Shown piece by piece: positions 16,960 through 26,058 of a stretch of 64,000 nt of DNA (position 1 is its first letter; every line of letters starts with the position of its first letter). The translations under genes were made by a program, and so were the position numbers. The notes beneath the pieces were generated by a model, which was not told where the DNA came from, did not search any database, and was given only the letters and a program-made list of their open reading frames with translations. Source of the stretch: Blautia pseudococcoides (GTDB lineage: Bacteria > Bacillota > Clostridia > Lachnospirales > Lachnospiraceae); NCBI RefSeq assembly GCF_001689125.2, contig NZ_CP015405.2, positions 1,951,001-2,015,000 on the forward strand, given 5' to 3'.

Positions 16960-18722
16960 TATGCTGCACCTCCTGTCTTATTTCCGGTCTGGTCAAAATC
17001 ACCGCCGCCCTTGATCTGGGTGTCATAAATTTCTTTGTAAATCTTATTGGTGGCAAGCAAATTTTCGTGCGTGTCAAAACCGTTCACCCTGCCCTCATCC
17101 AGAACCAGGATTCTGTCTGCATCCTGCACACTGGAAATCCTCTGCGCAATGATCAGCTTGGTGGTTCCCGGGATGGCCTTTGTGAAGGCGCTTCTGATCT
17201 TCGCGTCCGTTGCAGTATCCACGGCACTGGTGGAATCATCCAGAATCAGTACCTTAGGTTTCTTAAGCAGCGCCCTTGCAATACACAGCCTCTGCTTCTG
17301 CCCTCCGGACACATTGGTTCCTCCCTGTTCAATATAGGTCTCATATTTGTCAGGGAACTGTTCGATAAATTCATCTGCGCAGGCCTGACGGCATGCCTCC
17401 ACACACTCCTCTTTGGCAGCCTTCTCATTTCCCCATCTCAGGTTATCCAGTATAGTCCCTGAAAAGAGGACATTTTTCTGAAGCACCACAGCAACCTGAT
17501 TTCTCAGTTCCTCCATATCATAACTTCTCACATCTTTGCCGCCTACGGCCACAGAACCTTCCGTCACATCATACAGACGGCTTATGAGACTCACTAGACT
17601 TGATTTTCCGCATCCGGTCCCCCCGATGACCCCTATTGTCTCTCCTGCTCTGATATGCAGGTCAATATCTGTCAGAGTGGCCTTTCCGCTGCCGTGTTTG
17701 TAAGAAAAATTCACATGGTTAAAATCAATCCTGCCATCCGGTATGACCTTATCCGGATTCTTGGGATTGACCAGATCCGCCTCATCATTCAGAACCTCAG
17801 CAATACGTCTTCCGCTTGCCGCGCTCATGGTAACCATGACAAAAATCATGGAGAGCATCATCAGAGACATGAGGATTCCCATAATATAGCTGAACATGGA
17901 AGTCAGCTCACCTGTTGTCAAATCCCCCACAACAATAAACTTTGCTCCGAACCAGGAAAGCGCAATGACGCAGAAGTAAATAACAAACATCATCACAGGG
18001 CCATTCAGGGAGAGCAGCTTCTCCGCTTTTACAAAGAGGCGGTACAGGTTTCCTGCTGCTTTTGTAAATTTCTCATTCTCGTAATCTTCCCGTACATAGG
18101 CTTTGACTACCCGGATGGCGGATACATTTTCCTGGACACTGGCATTCAGCTCATCGTATTTTTTGAACACAACATCAAAGATCTTCGTAGTCCTGCTCAT
18201 GACAAAGATCAGAACCACGGCCAGGACCACAATGGCAGCCACAAAAATCAGGCTCAGCCTGGCGTTAATAAGAAAACACATGAACATACTGCAGATCAAG
18301 GTAAACGGCGCGCGGACCGCAATCCTTAAAATCATCTGATACGCATTCTGTACATTGGTGACATCTGTTGTCATACGGGTCACCAGACCTGCGGTACTGT
18401 ATTTGTCAATATTGGAAAAAGAAAAGGTCTGTATATTGTCGTACATAGCTTCCCTCAGATTACAGGCCAGACCTGAGGATGCGCTTGCCGCATAACGGCC
18501 AGCCAGAACTCCTAAAAGCAGGCTGAGCATGGCAAATACCAGCATAACGGCACCGTACTGGTACACCTTTCCTATATTGCCAGCCTCAATCCCCTCATCA
18601 ATAATAGCCGCTGTGATAAATGGGATCAAAACCTCCATCACCACCTCAAGGGCGGCATAAAGCGGTGTCAGCAGGGAAGCCTTCTTATATTGCTTCACCT
18701 GCGAGAGTAATGTCTTAATCAT
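16959..18722 (-). CDS. ABC exporter half-transporter with degenerate ATPase site
   Basis: The 587 aa protein has an N-terminal six-helix domain, then Walker A GGTGCGKSS, signature VSGGQKQ and Walker B LILDDSTSAVD. The catalytic glutamate after the Walker B aspartate is replaced by Asp, the hallmark of the inactive-site partner in heterodimeric bacterial exporters. It overlaps the upstream MarR gene by 8 bases and the downstream subunit by one base, so all three form one operon. Confidence 0.93.
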   Translation of the reverse strand: MIKTLLSQVKQYKKASLLTPLYAALEVVMEVLIPFITAAIIDEGIEAGNIGKVYQYGAVMLVFAMLSLLLGVLAGRYAASASSGLACNLREAMYDNIQTFSFSNIDKYSTAGLVTRMTTDVTNVQNAYQMILRIAVRAPFTLICSMFMCFLINARLSLIFVAAIVVLAVVLIFVMSRTTKIFDVVFKKYDELNASVQENVSAIRVVKAYVREDYENEKFTKAAGNLYRLFVKAEKLLSLNGPVMMFVIYFCVIALSWFGAKFIVVGDLTTGELTSMFSYIMGILMSLMMLSMIFVMVTMSAASGRRIAEVLNDEADLVNPKNPDKVIPDGRIDFNHVNFSYKHGSGKATLTDIDLHIRAGETIGVIGGTGCGKSSLVSLISRLYDVTEGSVAVGGKDVRSYDMEELRNQVAVVLQKNVLFSGTILDNLRWGNEKAAKEECVEACRQACADEFIEQFPDKYETYIEQGGTNVSGGQKQRLCIARALLKKPKVLILDDSTSAVDTATDAKIRSAFTKAIPGTTKLIIAQRISSVQDADRILVLDEGRVNGFDTHENLLATNKIYKEIYDTQIKGGGDFDQTGNKTGGAA

Positions 18723-19176
18723 GTTGTAAGCCTCCTGTTCCTTGTTGCTTTAAATTTTTTATCATTCTTCCCAGCAGTTCTGTGAGAAGAAGCTTTTCCC
18801 CCTCGGTAAATCCCTGATACATACAGCCTTCCAGGTCTCTGAATCCCTGTTCTATCTCACCCTTTAACTCATCCGCCTTCTCTGTAAGATGGATATGCTT
18901 CAGCCTCTCATCCAATGAATCAGAGGCAAAGCTTATGTATCCTCCATTCTTCAGTTTTTTCAGGAGAGATGACACATTTGCCTTTGACAAGCCCAGGGAT
19001 ATATGAAGGTCCCTGGCACAAATATCCTGTTCCTCATGGTCTGTCAGATATCCCAGAACATTACACTGGGAAGCAGACATCCCGTGCTTTACCATCATGG
19101 CATTGCCGATGGACTCCATAGCCAGATTCAGCTTTTTCAGCAGACGCATCACATTTTCATCCTTTTCCTTCTGCAT
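18715..19176 (-). CDS. MarR-family regulator of the ABC exporter operon
   Basis: The 153 aa winged-helix protein shows MarR helices around LGYLTDHEEQDICARDLHISLGLSKANVSSLLKKL and the wing DSLDERLKHIHLTEKA near residues 45-105. MarR proteins are dimeric repressors released by ligands. It is first in the operon and overlaps the first exporter gene by 8 bases, so autoregulation of drug efflux is likely. Confidence 0.9.
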   Translation of the reverse strand: MQKEKDENVMRLLKKLNLAMESIGNAMMVKHGMSASQCNVLGYLTDHEEQDICARDLHISLGLSKANVSSLLKKLKNGGYISFASDSLDERLKHIHLTEKADELKGEIEQGFRDLEGCMYQGFTEGEKLLLTELLGRMIKNLKQQGTGGLQHD

Positions 19177-19208
19177 ATTTTTCTCCTTATCCGAAACAAG
19201 TTTGTGAC

Positions 19209-19372
19209 TATTCAGCAGGTCTGCACATTCGCTGCGCTGACCATAAAAAAGTATTCCGCAGCCATCCCATCACCCAGGGCGATCTGCATGGTTTCTGCCT
19301 GTAACTGAGGGTACTGAACCGTCACACAAGTTCGATTACAGACTGTTTCCTTACAAACTAGTTTTACACCAA
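19209..19372 (-). pseudogene. Orphan coding fragment, possible RsiV/DUF3298-like relic
   Basis: In the gap between the MarR and LysR genes, one minus-strand frame without a start codon reads through about 53 codons, including VTVQYPQLQAETMQI and GMAAEYFFMVSAANVQTC. The VTVQYPQL stretch resembles a motif in DUF3298/RsiV-type proteins, but the match is short. It has no ribosome-binding site and follows directly after an in-frame TAA. It is best read as a leftover of a deleted gene; identity is uncertain. Confidence 0.35.
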
Positions 19373-19481
19373 TTTACCTTGAATGTGAATTAGAAAAATG
19401 TTATCATTAATAAAGAATATTAATTAATATCCTTATTCTATTTTTATTATATGTAGAAACAGTGTGCAGAAAGGAGCATTT

Positions 19482-20369
19482 ATGAATACCGTTCAATTGG
19501 AATGTTATATGGCGGTCGCCGAGAATTTGAATTTTGCCAGAGCTGCCGAACAGCTTCACATTACACAGCCTGCCGTTACCCATCAAATCAATTCCCTGGA
19601 AGCAGAGCTGGACGTAAAACTGTTCCGGCGCACCACCCGAACAGTGGAACTGACCGCCCCCGGCTGGGTCTTTTGGGGATACGCCAAGGACATCCTGGCA
19701 AAGACAGCCCAGGCAAAAAACAGGCTTGCCGGGCACTTTGAAGATCAGATACAGCCTTTTGTCATCGGATGCCACAGCCCCTTTGAGCTGACCCTGCTCC
19801 CGGAGGTACTGCAGCAGCTTGCAAAAGACTATCCTCAGGTGCACCCTGAGATCAAGATGGTTCCCTTTCAGGCCCTGCGAAACCTTCTGCAGGAGGAAAC
19901 CCTGGATGTGATGCTGGGATTCGGTGATGAAAAAGAAAAGAAAAAAACAGGCACTTATGTGGAGCTGACCAGGGCACCGGTTGTCTGTGTGGCGGCCCGC
20001 TGCCATGCTCTGGCAGAAAAAAGCGCTGTCACTTTGGAAGAACTGCACCAGGGCCGCCTGGTTCTGTGCGACCCCCACAAATCCTCCCCCGTAATCACAG
20101 AAATGCAGGGCAGGCTCATCAGCACGCGCCCTCCCTCCCGGATACTCTTCAGTGAGAACATAGAATGCGCACTGACCTTTGTGAAGGCCTGCCTTGGCTT
20201 TACTATTTTACCGGATATGCCCCTTATGCGCAGTGATGAGCTGTGTTATATTCCCGTAAAAAACGCAGCACCGGCCTCCTTTGGGCTTTATTACAAAACC
20301 CTCCAGAATAATCCGGTGCTGCGCAGTTTTATACGAATCATAAAAGACTATTCACAACAACTGAAATGA
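19482..20369 (+). CDS. LysR-family transcriptional regulator
   Basis: The 295 aa protein has a classic N-terminal LysR helix-turn-helix (residues 1-60: ECYMAVAENLNFARAAEQLH, then ITQPAVTHQINSLEAELDV) and a periplasmic-binding-protein-like effector domain. AAAGGAG precedes ATG 19482; a GTG at 19464 is less likely. The neighbours are a hydantoinase relic (convergent) and the MarR/ABC operon (divergent). The target is unknown. Confidence 0.9.
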   Translation: MNTVQLECYMAVAENLNFARAAEQLHITQPAVTHQINSLEAELDVKLFRRTTRTVELTAPGWVFWGYAKDILAKTAQAKNRLAGHFEDQIQPFVIGCHSPFELTLLPEVLQQLAKDYPQVHPEIKMVPFQALRNLLQEETLDVMLGFGDEKEKKKTGTYVELTRAPVVCVAARCHALAEKSAVTLEELHQGRLVLCDPHKSSPVITEMQGRLISTRPPSRILFSENIECALTFVKACLGFTILPDMPLMRSDELCYIPVKNAAPASFGLYYKTLQNNPVLRSFIRIIKDYSQQLK

Positions 20370-20371
20370 CA

Positions 20372-20677
20372 TTACGTGTTTCCCGGATAGCAGGCAAGCG
20401 GAACATCCTCCATATCAATGATCTCCGCAGTCTCCTCTATGGCGCCTGCCTCCACCGCCATAGCTATGGCTTCCTTCCTGGCCCCGGCCAGGGCCTCTTC
20501 TCTTGGAACCATATCATGCGGTATCCCACACTTCTGGCTCTTGCTCAGATAGCCGGCACCCCGGACAGAGTTGGTAGGCCCGCAGGCCACTGTGAGGATC
20601 GGCCCCGATTTTCCCGCCGCCACACCGGCTCCCAAAAGAGAAGGCAGCTTCAGCAAATCCTCGACAGTAACACTCAT
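20372..20677 (-). pseudogene. Chimeric relic: PucR-like start fused to hydantoinase/oxoprolinase fragments
   Basis: The 101-codon frame begins MSVTVEDLLKLPSL and GVAAG, like the N-terminus of PucR regulators, then jumps to PILTVACGPTNSVRGAGYLS and to EEALAGARKEAIAMAVEAGA, IDMEDVPLACYPGN, two separated motifs of hydantoinase/oxoprolinase subunit A. Several hundred codons are missing between them. The frame is open and its ATG overlaps the rluA-like stop, so a chimeric peptide could be made, but it lacks any complete domain. Confidence 0.65.
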
Positions 20678-21576
20678 CTCGTCTCCCTCCGCCCTGTTCC
20701 AAGGCACCTCTGCATATCCTCCGGGAGTTCTGCACGCACCTGTATCTCTTTTCCAGTAAAGGGCTGGATAAGAGATACGCAGGAAGCGTGCAGGGCAGCC
20801 CTCTTTATGTGTTCTGAATGGCCTCCGTACAGACTGTCACCCAAAAGGGGATGGCCCATCCATGCCATGTGCACCCGGATCTGATGTGTCCGCCCTGTGG
20901 CAAGTGCAAGGCTGACCAGGGCATAGTCCTGCATTTTCTCCAGGACCTGAAATTTGGTGAAAGCCGCCTTTCCATGGGAAGTCACACACATCCGCATGAG
21001 TTCCCCCTCCCTTTTACCTATCTTTTCTGTGATGATCCCCTCCTCTTTTTCAGGAATGCCCTCCACAAGGGCCAGATATTCCTTTTTAAACGTTCCCTCT
21101 TGTTTCTGTCTGGCCAGTCTTCCCGCTGCTGTCTGGTTCTTGGCAAATACCACAATACCTGAGGTGTCCTTGTCCAGCCGCCCCACACTTCTGATCTTCA
21201 CATGCGCTCCTGCCTCCTGAAAGTAAAAGGCCAGCATATTGGACAGGGAATCCGTGTAATGCCCGTGGGAAGGATGCACCACCAGATCTGCCGGTTTATT
21301 CACAAAAAGCAGGTCCTCATCCTCATACAAAATATCCAGTTCGCCCTTCCTTGGTACAAGTTGCATAGAGGCTGTCAGCTCCTCCTCCAGTTTTACCTCC
21401 ACCCTGTCTCCAGCGCCCAGCCTGTGGGTGATCCTGACTCTGGCACCGTTCACGCAGATTCCGCCGTCTCTGAATTTAGCCTGCTTTACCTGCCGCCTGG
21501 TAAGTCCCATATCATGAAGCAGAAAGTCCGATAGAATACCATCTCTTTCCGCTCTTTTTTTCCATATCTTTTCCAT
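20674..21576 (-). CDS. RluA-family pseudouridine synthase
   Basis: The 300 aa enzyme isomerises uridine in structured RNA. An N-terminal S4 RNA-binding domain (RRQVKQAKFRDGGICVNG) is followed by the catalytic motif GRLDKDTSG with the nucleophilic aspartate and by the RTHQIRVH segment. Start chosen at ATG 21576, six bases after AGGG; ATG 21585 is also possible. Length fits the RluA/RluD group. The exact RNA target cannot be inferred. Confidence 0.92.
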   Translation of the reverse strand: MEKIWKKRAERDGILSDFLLHDMGLTRRQVKQAKFRDGGICVNGARVRITHRLGAGDRVEVKLEEELTASMQLVPRKGELDILYEDEDLLFVNKPADLVVHPSHGHYTDSLSNMLAFYFQEAGAHVKIRSVGRLDKDTSGIVVFAKNQTAAGRLARQKQEGTFKKEYLALVEGIPEKEEGIITEKIGKREGELMRMCVTSHGKAAFTKFQVLEKMQDYALVSLALATGRTHQIRVHMAWMGHPLLGDSLYGGHSEHIKRAALHASCVSLIQPFTGKEIQVRAELPEDMQRCLGTGRRETR

Positions 21577-21791
21577 ATTTCTCATCCCTGTATCATTTTT
21601 ACTGTCCTATCACGTCTGTCTTCTTCTCATTCTAGCAGAGTGCCCGGACCGCGTAAAGACAAATCCCTGCTGTTTACCCCCTAATTCAGAAGTAACTGTT
21701 CAAAACCACTTTCAGAACTTTCCTTACCGTGATAGAATGAAAATATATCAATACAGGACCTGAAAGCCGTCCTGACAAAAGGGGATATTTT

Positions 21792-23642
21792 ATGCACATT
21801 AACAGCCTTCATATCAAAAATTTTAAATACATACGGGATATGGAAATCCGGGACATTGAAAATGCCCTGATCCTGGTGGGGAAAAACAATACGGGAAAAA
21901 CCTCTGTTCTGGACGCCATACGGGCAGTGAACGGTTCTTACCAAGTCCGGGAAAGGGATTTCAACGAGAAAAAACAAAGAGTGGAGATCTCCATGTCTCT
22001 GTCCATCTCCAGGGAAGACCTGCAGATGCTCCACCATCATGGGCGTGTGAGCGTCTACCGCAGGTATACTGCCTGGTACGAGGATTTCTGCAGAAAGCTC
22101 CCCTCCTACCAGAATGGAAATCTGACTTTCACTTACACCATCAATGTACTTGGGCAGGAGCGTTTGAGTGACGGTCATGAAAAGCACAACAAATATATCC
22201 GGCAGGTACTTCCCCAGATTTATTACATCGGAACTGACAGGCGCCTGGAAGCACTCCAAAAGGATTTACTGGCCTTTGAGGAGGATGAACAGTTAAAAAG
22301 GATGCGTCTGGATGTATGTCTGTTCGAGAGCGGCAAGCACTGCAGCCGCTGTTTCCAGTGCATCGGCCTGATCAACCAGAAACGCCCGGAAGATCTGACT
22401 GCCTTTGAGACTGCAAAGCTTTTGGAATATAAGCTCTGCCGGATGAACCTGACGGATTTTGCCAGGCGGGTAAACACCTGCTTTCACCGGAACGGTGGCT
22501 TCGACGAGATCCGCTATACCATGCGCTGCAACATTGACGAAATGTGTTCCGTCACGGCAGAGGCCTACAACACGAAGCGCAGCACTGCCACTCTGGTGGA
22601 GCATATGGGGGAAGGTATGCGCAGCATTTACATGCTCTCCCTGCTGGAAGCCTACACCCAGGACAGCAACCGGATTCCCAGTGTGATCCTGGTCAAAGAC
22701 CCTGAGACCTTCCTCCATCCTGAGCTGCAGAAAAAGGCGGGGGAAATCCTGTACCGCCTGTCCAAAAAGAATCAGATTCTGTTCTCCACCCATTCTCCGG
22801 ATATGATCTTTAATTTCAGCAGCCACCAGATACGGCAGGTGGTTTTGGATGAACAATACTACACCATACTGCGGGAACGGACAGATATGAACCGGATTTT
22901 AGATGATCTGGGCTTCAATGCCAGTGACCTTATGAACGTGAGCTTTGTCTTCATTGTGGAAGGCAAGCAGGATAAGAGCCGTCTTCCCCTGCTTCTGCGG
23001 AAATACTATTCAGAGATCACTGCTTCGGACGGCAGCCTTTCCAGAATTGCCATCATCACCACCAACAGCTGCACCAATATCAAGACCTATGCCAATCTGA
23101 AATATATGAACCAAATTTACCTCCGTGACCAGTTTTTGATGATCCGGGACGGGGACGGTAAGGACAGGACCGAACTGGCCTCCCAGCTCTGCCGCTATTA
23201 TGAGGCCAGAAGCTTAGAGGACGTGGACCGTCTTCCCAGAGTCATGCCGAAAAATGTGCTGATCCTCAAATACTATTCTTTTGAAAACTATTTTCTCAAT
23301 CCCGCCGTCATGGTTCAGATCGGAGTCCTAAAAAATGAAGAGGATTTTTACAGGATCCTTCTGGAAAAATGGAAGGCATATCTCTATAAGATCAAGAGCG
23401 GGCGTCATCTCACAGAGATACTCGGATTTGAAATACAGACTGAGGAGGATCTTAAAAACCACATGGAAGAATTCAAAATATACATGCGGGGCCACAATCT
23501 GTTCGACATTTTCTATGGGCCTTATAAAGCGGGGGAACAGGAATTGCTGAAACGCTATATTGACCTGGCTCCCAGGGACGATTTCCGGGATATCCTGAAT
23601 GCTGTGGACCATTTTATTTACTTTGACAGCAGAAAAATATAG
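21792..23642 (+). CDS. OLD-family ATPase with TOPRIM nuclease domain
   Basis: The 616 aa protein couples an SMC/ABC-like ATPase to a TOPRIM nuclease, as in overcoming-lysogenization-defect (OLD) proteins, many of which are anti-phage. Walker A is GKNNTGKTS at 30-38; the H-loop is STHSPD at 322-327. The Walker B region reads VKDPETFLHP at 291-300, with Lys and Asp where families usually have acidic residues and the catalytic Glu. A cysteine cluster C184-x2-C187-x2-C190 (plus C176) lies in the ATPase. TOPRIM residues are E380 (FIVEGK) and D443/D445 (RDGDGK). No UvrD/GajB partner is adjacent, so it is of the stand-alone class. AAGGGG-type site precedes the ATG. Confidence 0.85.
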   Translation: MHINSLHIKNFKYIRDMEIRDIENALILVGKNNTGKTSVLDAIRAVNGSYQVRERDFNEKKQRVEISMSLSISREDLQMLHHHGRVSVYRRYTAWYEDFCRKLPSYQNGNLTFTYTINVLGQERLSDGHEKHNKYIRQVLPQIYYIGTDRRLEALQKDLLAFEEDEQLKRMRLDVCLFESGKHCSRCFQCIGLINQKRPEDLTAFETAKLLEYKLCRMNLTDFARRVNTCFHRNGGFDEIRYTMRCNIDEMCSVTAEAYNTKRSTATLVEHMGEGMRSIYMLSLLEAYTQDSNRIPSVILVKDPETFLHPELQKKAGEILYRLSKKNQILFSTHSPDMIFNFSSHQIRQVVLDEQYYTILRERTDMNRILDDLGFNASDLMNVSFVFIVEGKQDKSRLPLLLRKYYSEITASDGSLSRIAIITTNSCTNIKTYANLKYMNQIYLRDQFLMIRDGDGKDRTELASQLCRYYEARSLEDVDRLPRVMPKNVLILKYYSFENYFLNPAVMVQIGVLKNEEDFYRILLEKWKAYLYKIKSGRHLTEILGFEIQTEEDLKNHMEEFKIYMRGHNLFDIFYGPYKAGEQELLKRYIDLAPRDDFRDILNAVDHFIYFDSRKI

Positions 23643-23656
23643 CCCCCGGCAAACGC

Positions 23657-23700
23657 ACAGGCGCCACGGATGCAAATATCCGCGGCGCCTGTATTCATTT
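23657..23700. terminator. Bidirectional hairpin between convergent genes
   Basis: ACAGGCGCC-A-CGGAT (23657-23671) pairs with ATCCG-C-GGCGCCTGT (23678-23692) around a six-base loop, with one symmetric mismatch. It lies between the convergent OLD-type and diguanylate cyclase genes, overlapping the end of the latter. The T-tract is weak. Confidence 0.7.
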
Positions 23701-25593
23701 CTCTTCCATTTCGGGAGAATAGACAGCATACCCGTCCTTTCCACCCCGCTTTGCCTTATAAAGGGCCATATCCGCCTTACGGTACAGCTCCTGGAAATTC
23801 TCACTGCTGTTTGTCAGGGCAGCACCTATGCTGCCGTGTACCGGGTAGTCATCTTTCTCCCCCGTGTAAAGGAAGTCCCATTTCTTTACAATGGCATCTA
23901 AAATAAGCGTAAGCTGCTGACTGCTCTGCACATTGATAAGAAACACCATAAATTCATCCCCGCCAATCCTGCCCACAATGTCGGAAGACCGGAAGGTCCG
24001 TTGCAGGGCATCCGCAAATCCCACAATTGCCCTGTCCCCCTGGGTATGTCCCAGCGTGTCATTGATTCGTTTTAAGTTATCCATATCCACAATGAGAAGT
24101 GCGCAGACACTGTCCTTATATTTTCTGAGCGCATGGGTGACAAGTTCCTCTGTGGCCATTTTATTATAAAGCCCTGTCATGGAATCTGTCTGGGCGCGCA
24201 GCCTGAGAGCCTCTTTTTCCCTCATACTCTCGTCAATATTCATCATTTTCCCCAGAATGCGGACAACTCTTCCCCTGTCATCCGCAAAGATACTGGTGAG
24301 AACAGAAAACCAGATATAAACACCATCCAGGTTGCAGAAACGGATATTCCGGGTCATAACCCCTTTTCTGCTACTGGACTGGGGCAGTATCCTGGAAAAT
24401 GCACTGACATCCTCAGGATACACCCATTTTCCGTCTAAAAAGGACTGGTAGTCTGGTTTTATCCCCAGTATCTTTTCAAAGTTTTCATTGAATTCCAATG
24501 TATGTTCCAGGTAATTAAGCTCAAATACCAGTACATCCGAATCCCTTGCCAAAAGCCGGAATCTCTCCTCCGAAACCTCCAGCTTCTCCTTTTCTTCCAT
24601 AAGCTTTTGGGTCTGTGCCCTCAAAGAACTTCTCTCTGACCGGAAGAGATAAAACATCAACAGAAAACAAAACAGGAAATATACGGCAAAAGCCATATTA
24701 AGCTTTACGGCATAGCTTCTGACAAAAGCATAGGCGGAATCCACCTCGCTTCGCTTTATGGCAGACAAAAGTGTCCATCCATTATACCCAAACGGTGTCT
24801 GCGTCACATAATATTCCTGTGATCCATCCTGTATGAGGGATACCAGTTTCTCGCCATTCAGAACCGCCTGCTGCATATCCTCCACAGAGTGGCCGTCCAG
24901 AAAGGATTCCTTCTGTGTTTTCTCAAATACGTTCTCCAGGCTCTTATCCCCCACAACGATCCGTTCCTCTTGGGACGCCACAATGACATCTCCCTGCCCA
25001 TTGATAAGCACACAGGCATCATTCCGTTTAAAATTATCATGCAGAAACAAGGCTCCGAACTGTTCCGCCGTATAAGACCCGCAGAGTACACCTATGATCT
25101 CTTGCTGGGGATTGTTTATGGGAACCGCCAGAAGGACACAAAGATACCCGTCCTCCATACTGGAGAGAAATGGCTCTGAGATTGTCTGCTCCCCTTTTAC
25201 AGCCTCCTGAAACTCTGTCAGGTCTTGAATATTTCTTTGTATCCCATCATTTGTCATCCCATTTCCATTCACATCAGCCATGGTGATGCGGTCAAATTCC
25301 TGGGTCCTCCTGATAGCATTGGCTGCACTCAGAAAAGTTTCCGTATTCTCCATTCCCTCCTGCCCCAGATAACTTGCAAAGGCATTCAGGGAATTGAACT
25401 GACCGGCAAGCACAGTTCCCACGTGCTCTGCCTGCTGCTGTGCATAACTTTCCAGAGTCCCGTGAATCTCTTCACTGACCCGGCGGTTTGTCTTTTGATT
25501 ATAATTAATGACTGCCGCTGCAAGAAAAACTGTCAATACGACAAACACCCACAGCGTCAACTCTGCCCGTGTATGTTTTCTTTTCTTCGTCAT
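23695..25593 (-). CDS. Membrane diguanylate cyclase (dCache-PAS-GGDEF)
   Basis: The 632 aa protein makes cyclic di-GMP from two GTP. Order: membrane helix (about residues 13-30), a ~270-residue extracellular Cache-type sensor, second membrane helix (LNMAFAVYFLFCFLLMFYLF), short coiled coil (ERSSLRAQTQKLMEEKEKLE), a PAS domain and a GGDEF domain. The active-site GGDEF is intact at 544-548 and an RxxD inhibitory site (RSSD, 535-538) precedes it, so product feedback is expected. The MTKKRKH start at 25593 follows GGAGGAAAG at some distance. The extracellular ligand is unknown. Confidence 0.9.
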   Translation of the reverse strand: MTKKRKHTRAELTLWVFVVLTVFLAAAVINYNQKTNRRVSEEIHGTLESYAQQQAEHVGTVLAGQFNSLNAFASYLGQEGMENTETFLSAANAIRRTQEFDRITMADVNGNGMTNDGIQRNIQDLTEFQEAVKGEQTISEPFLSSMEDGYLCVLLAVPINNPQQEIIGVLCGSYTAEQFGALFLHDNFKRNDACVLINGQGDVIVASQEERIVVGDKSLENVFEKTQKESFLDGHSVEDMQQAVLNGEKLVSLIQDGSQEYYVTQTPFGYNGWTLLSAIKRSEVDSAYAFVRSYAVKLNMAFAVYFLFCFLLMFYLFRSERSSLRAQTQKLMEEKEKLEVSEERFRLLARDSDVLVFELNYLEHTLEFNENFEKILGIKPDYQSFLDGKWVYPEDVSAFSRILPQSSSRKGVMTRNIRFCNLDGVYIWFSVLTSIFADDRGRVVRILGKMMNIDESMREKEALRLRAQTDSMTGLYNKMATEELVTHALRKYKDSVCALLIVDMDNLKRINDTLGHTQGDRAIVGFADALQRTFRSSDIVGRIGGDEFMVFLINVQSSQQLTLILDAIVKKWDFLYTGEKDDYPVHGSIGAALTNSSENFQELYRKADMALYKAKRGGKDGYAVYSPEMEEK

Positions 25594-25672
25594 ACATGTA
25601 CCATACTCTTTCCTCCGCTCATATTTCCTTGTACAACTAGTATTCCATATTTTTCTTTTGTCTTTTCCTCTG

Positions 25673-26056
25673 TCAGATGCGGTTCTGCTCCATGTTTTCC
25701 ATTTTTTTCTTTGTAAGCAGGAATATCTTGACCTCCGCCTCGTGATCAGCCAGGTTTTTCTCTGCCATTTTGCTGACAGCAGCCACCCGGCTTTTTCCAT
25801 CCCTGATCTCCCACCAGGTATCATTAAAGATCAGGTCTTCTCCCTCTGCCGACCAGCCGGTATCCGGCATAGCCCGGAGTGTCACGGAAAACGGGGTTAC
25901 GCCCCGCTCCATACTGCGCCTGTGTATGGCTGCCTTTTCCAATGTATCCTCCTCAAAAGGATACTCTGCAAACAGCACCGCCAAATCCGCCATGCTGACA
26001 AACCCTTTGAAATAATACTCGTTTTCCTGTACCGCTTCCTGCAGTCTCAGTTTCAT
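25673..26056 (-). CDS. Hypothetical protein downstream of dus
   Basis: The 127 aa protein starts MKLRLQEAVQENEYYF; it is soluble, charged and mixed alpha/beta, ending with a helical lysine-rich segment (FLLTKKKMENMEQ). I do not recognise a family. GAGGG six bases before ATG 26056 and immediate adjacency to the dus stop suggest a dus operon. It could also begin at 26062. Confidence 0.65.
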   Translation of the reverse strand: MKLRLQEAVQENEYYFKGFVSMADLAVLFAEYPFEEDTLEKAAIHRRSMERGVTPFSVTLRAMPDTGWSAEGEDLIFNDTWWEIRDGKSRVAAVSKMAEKNLADHEAEVKIFLLTKKKMENMEQNRI

Positions 26057-26058
26057 GG

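Noticed and set aside
25594..25824. N-terminal 77-codon extension of the diguanylate cyclase frame
   Set aside because: It overlaps the 127 aa gene at 25673-26056 on the same strand in another frame, lacks a ribosome-binding site, and the membrane helix begins only after 25593.
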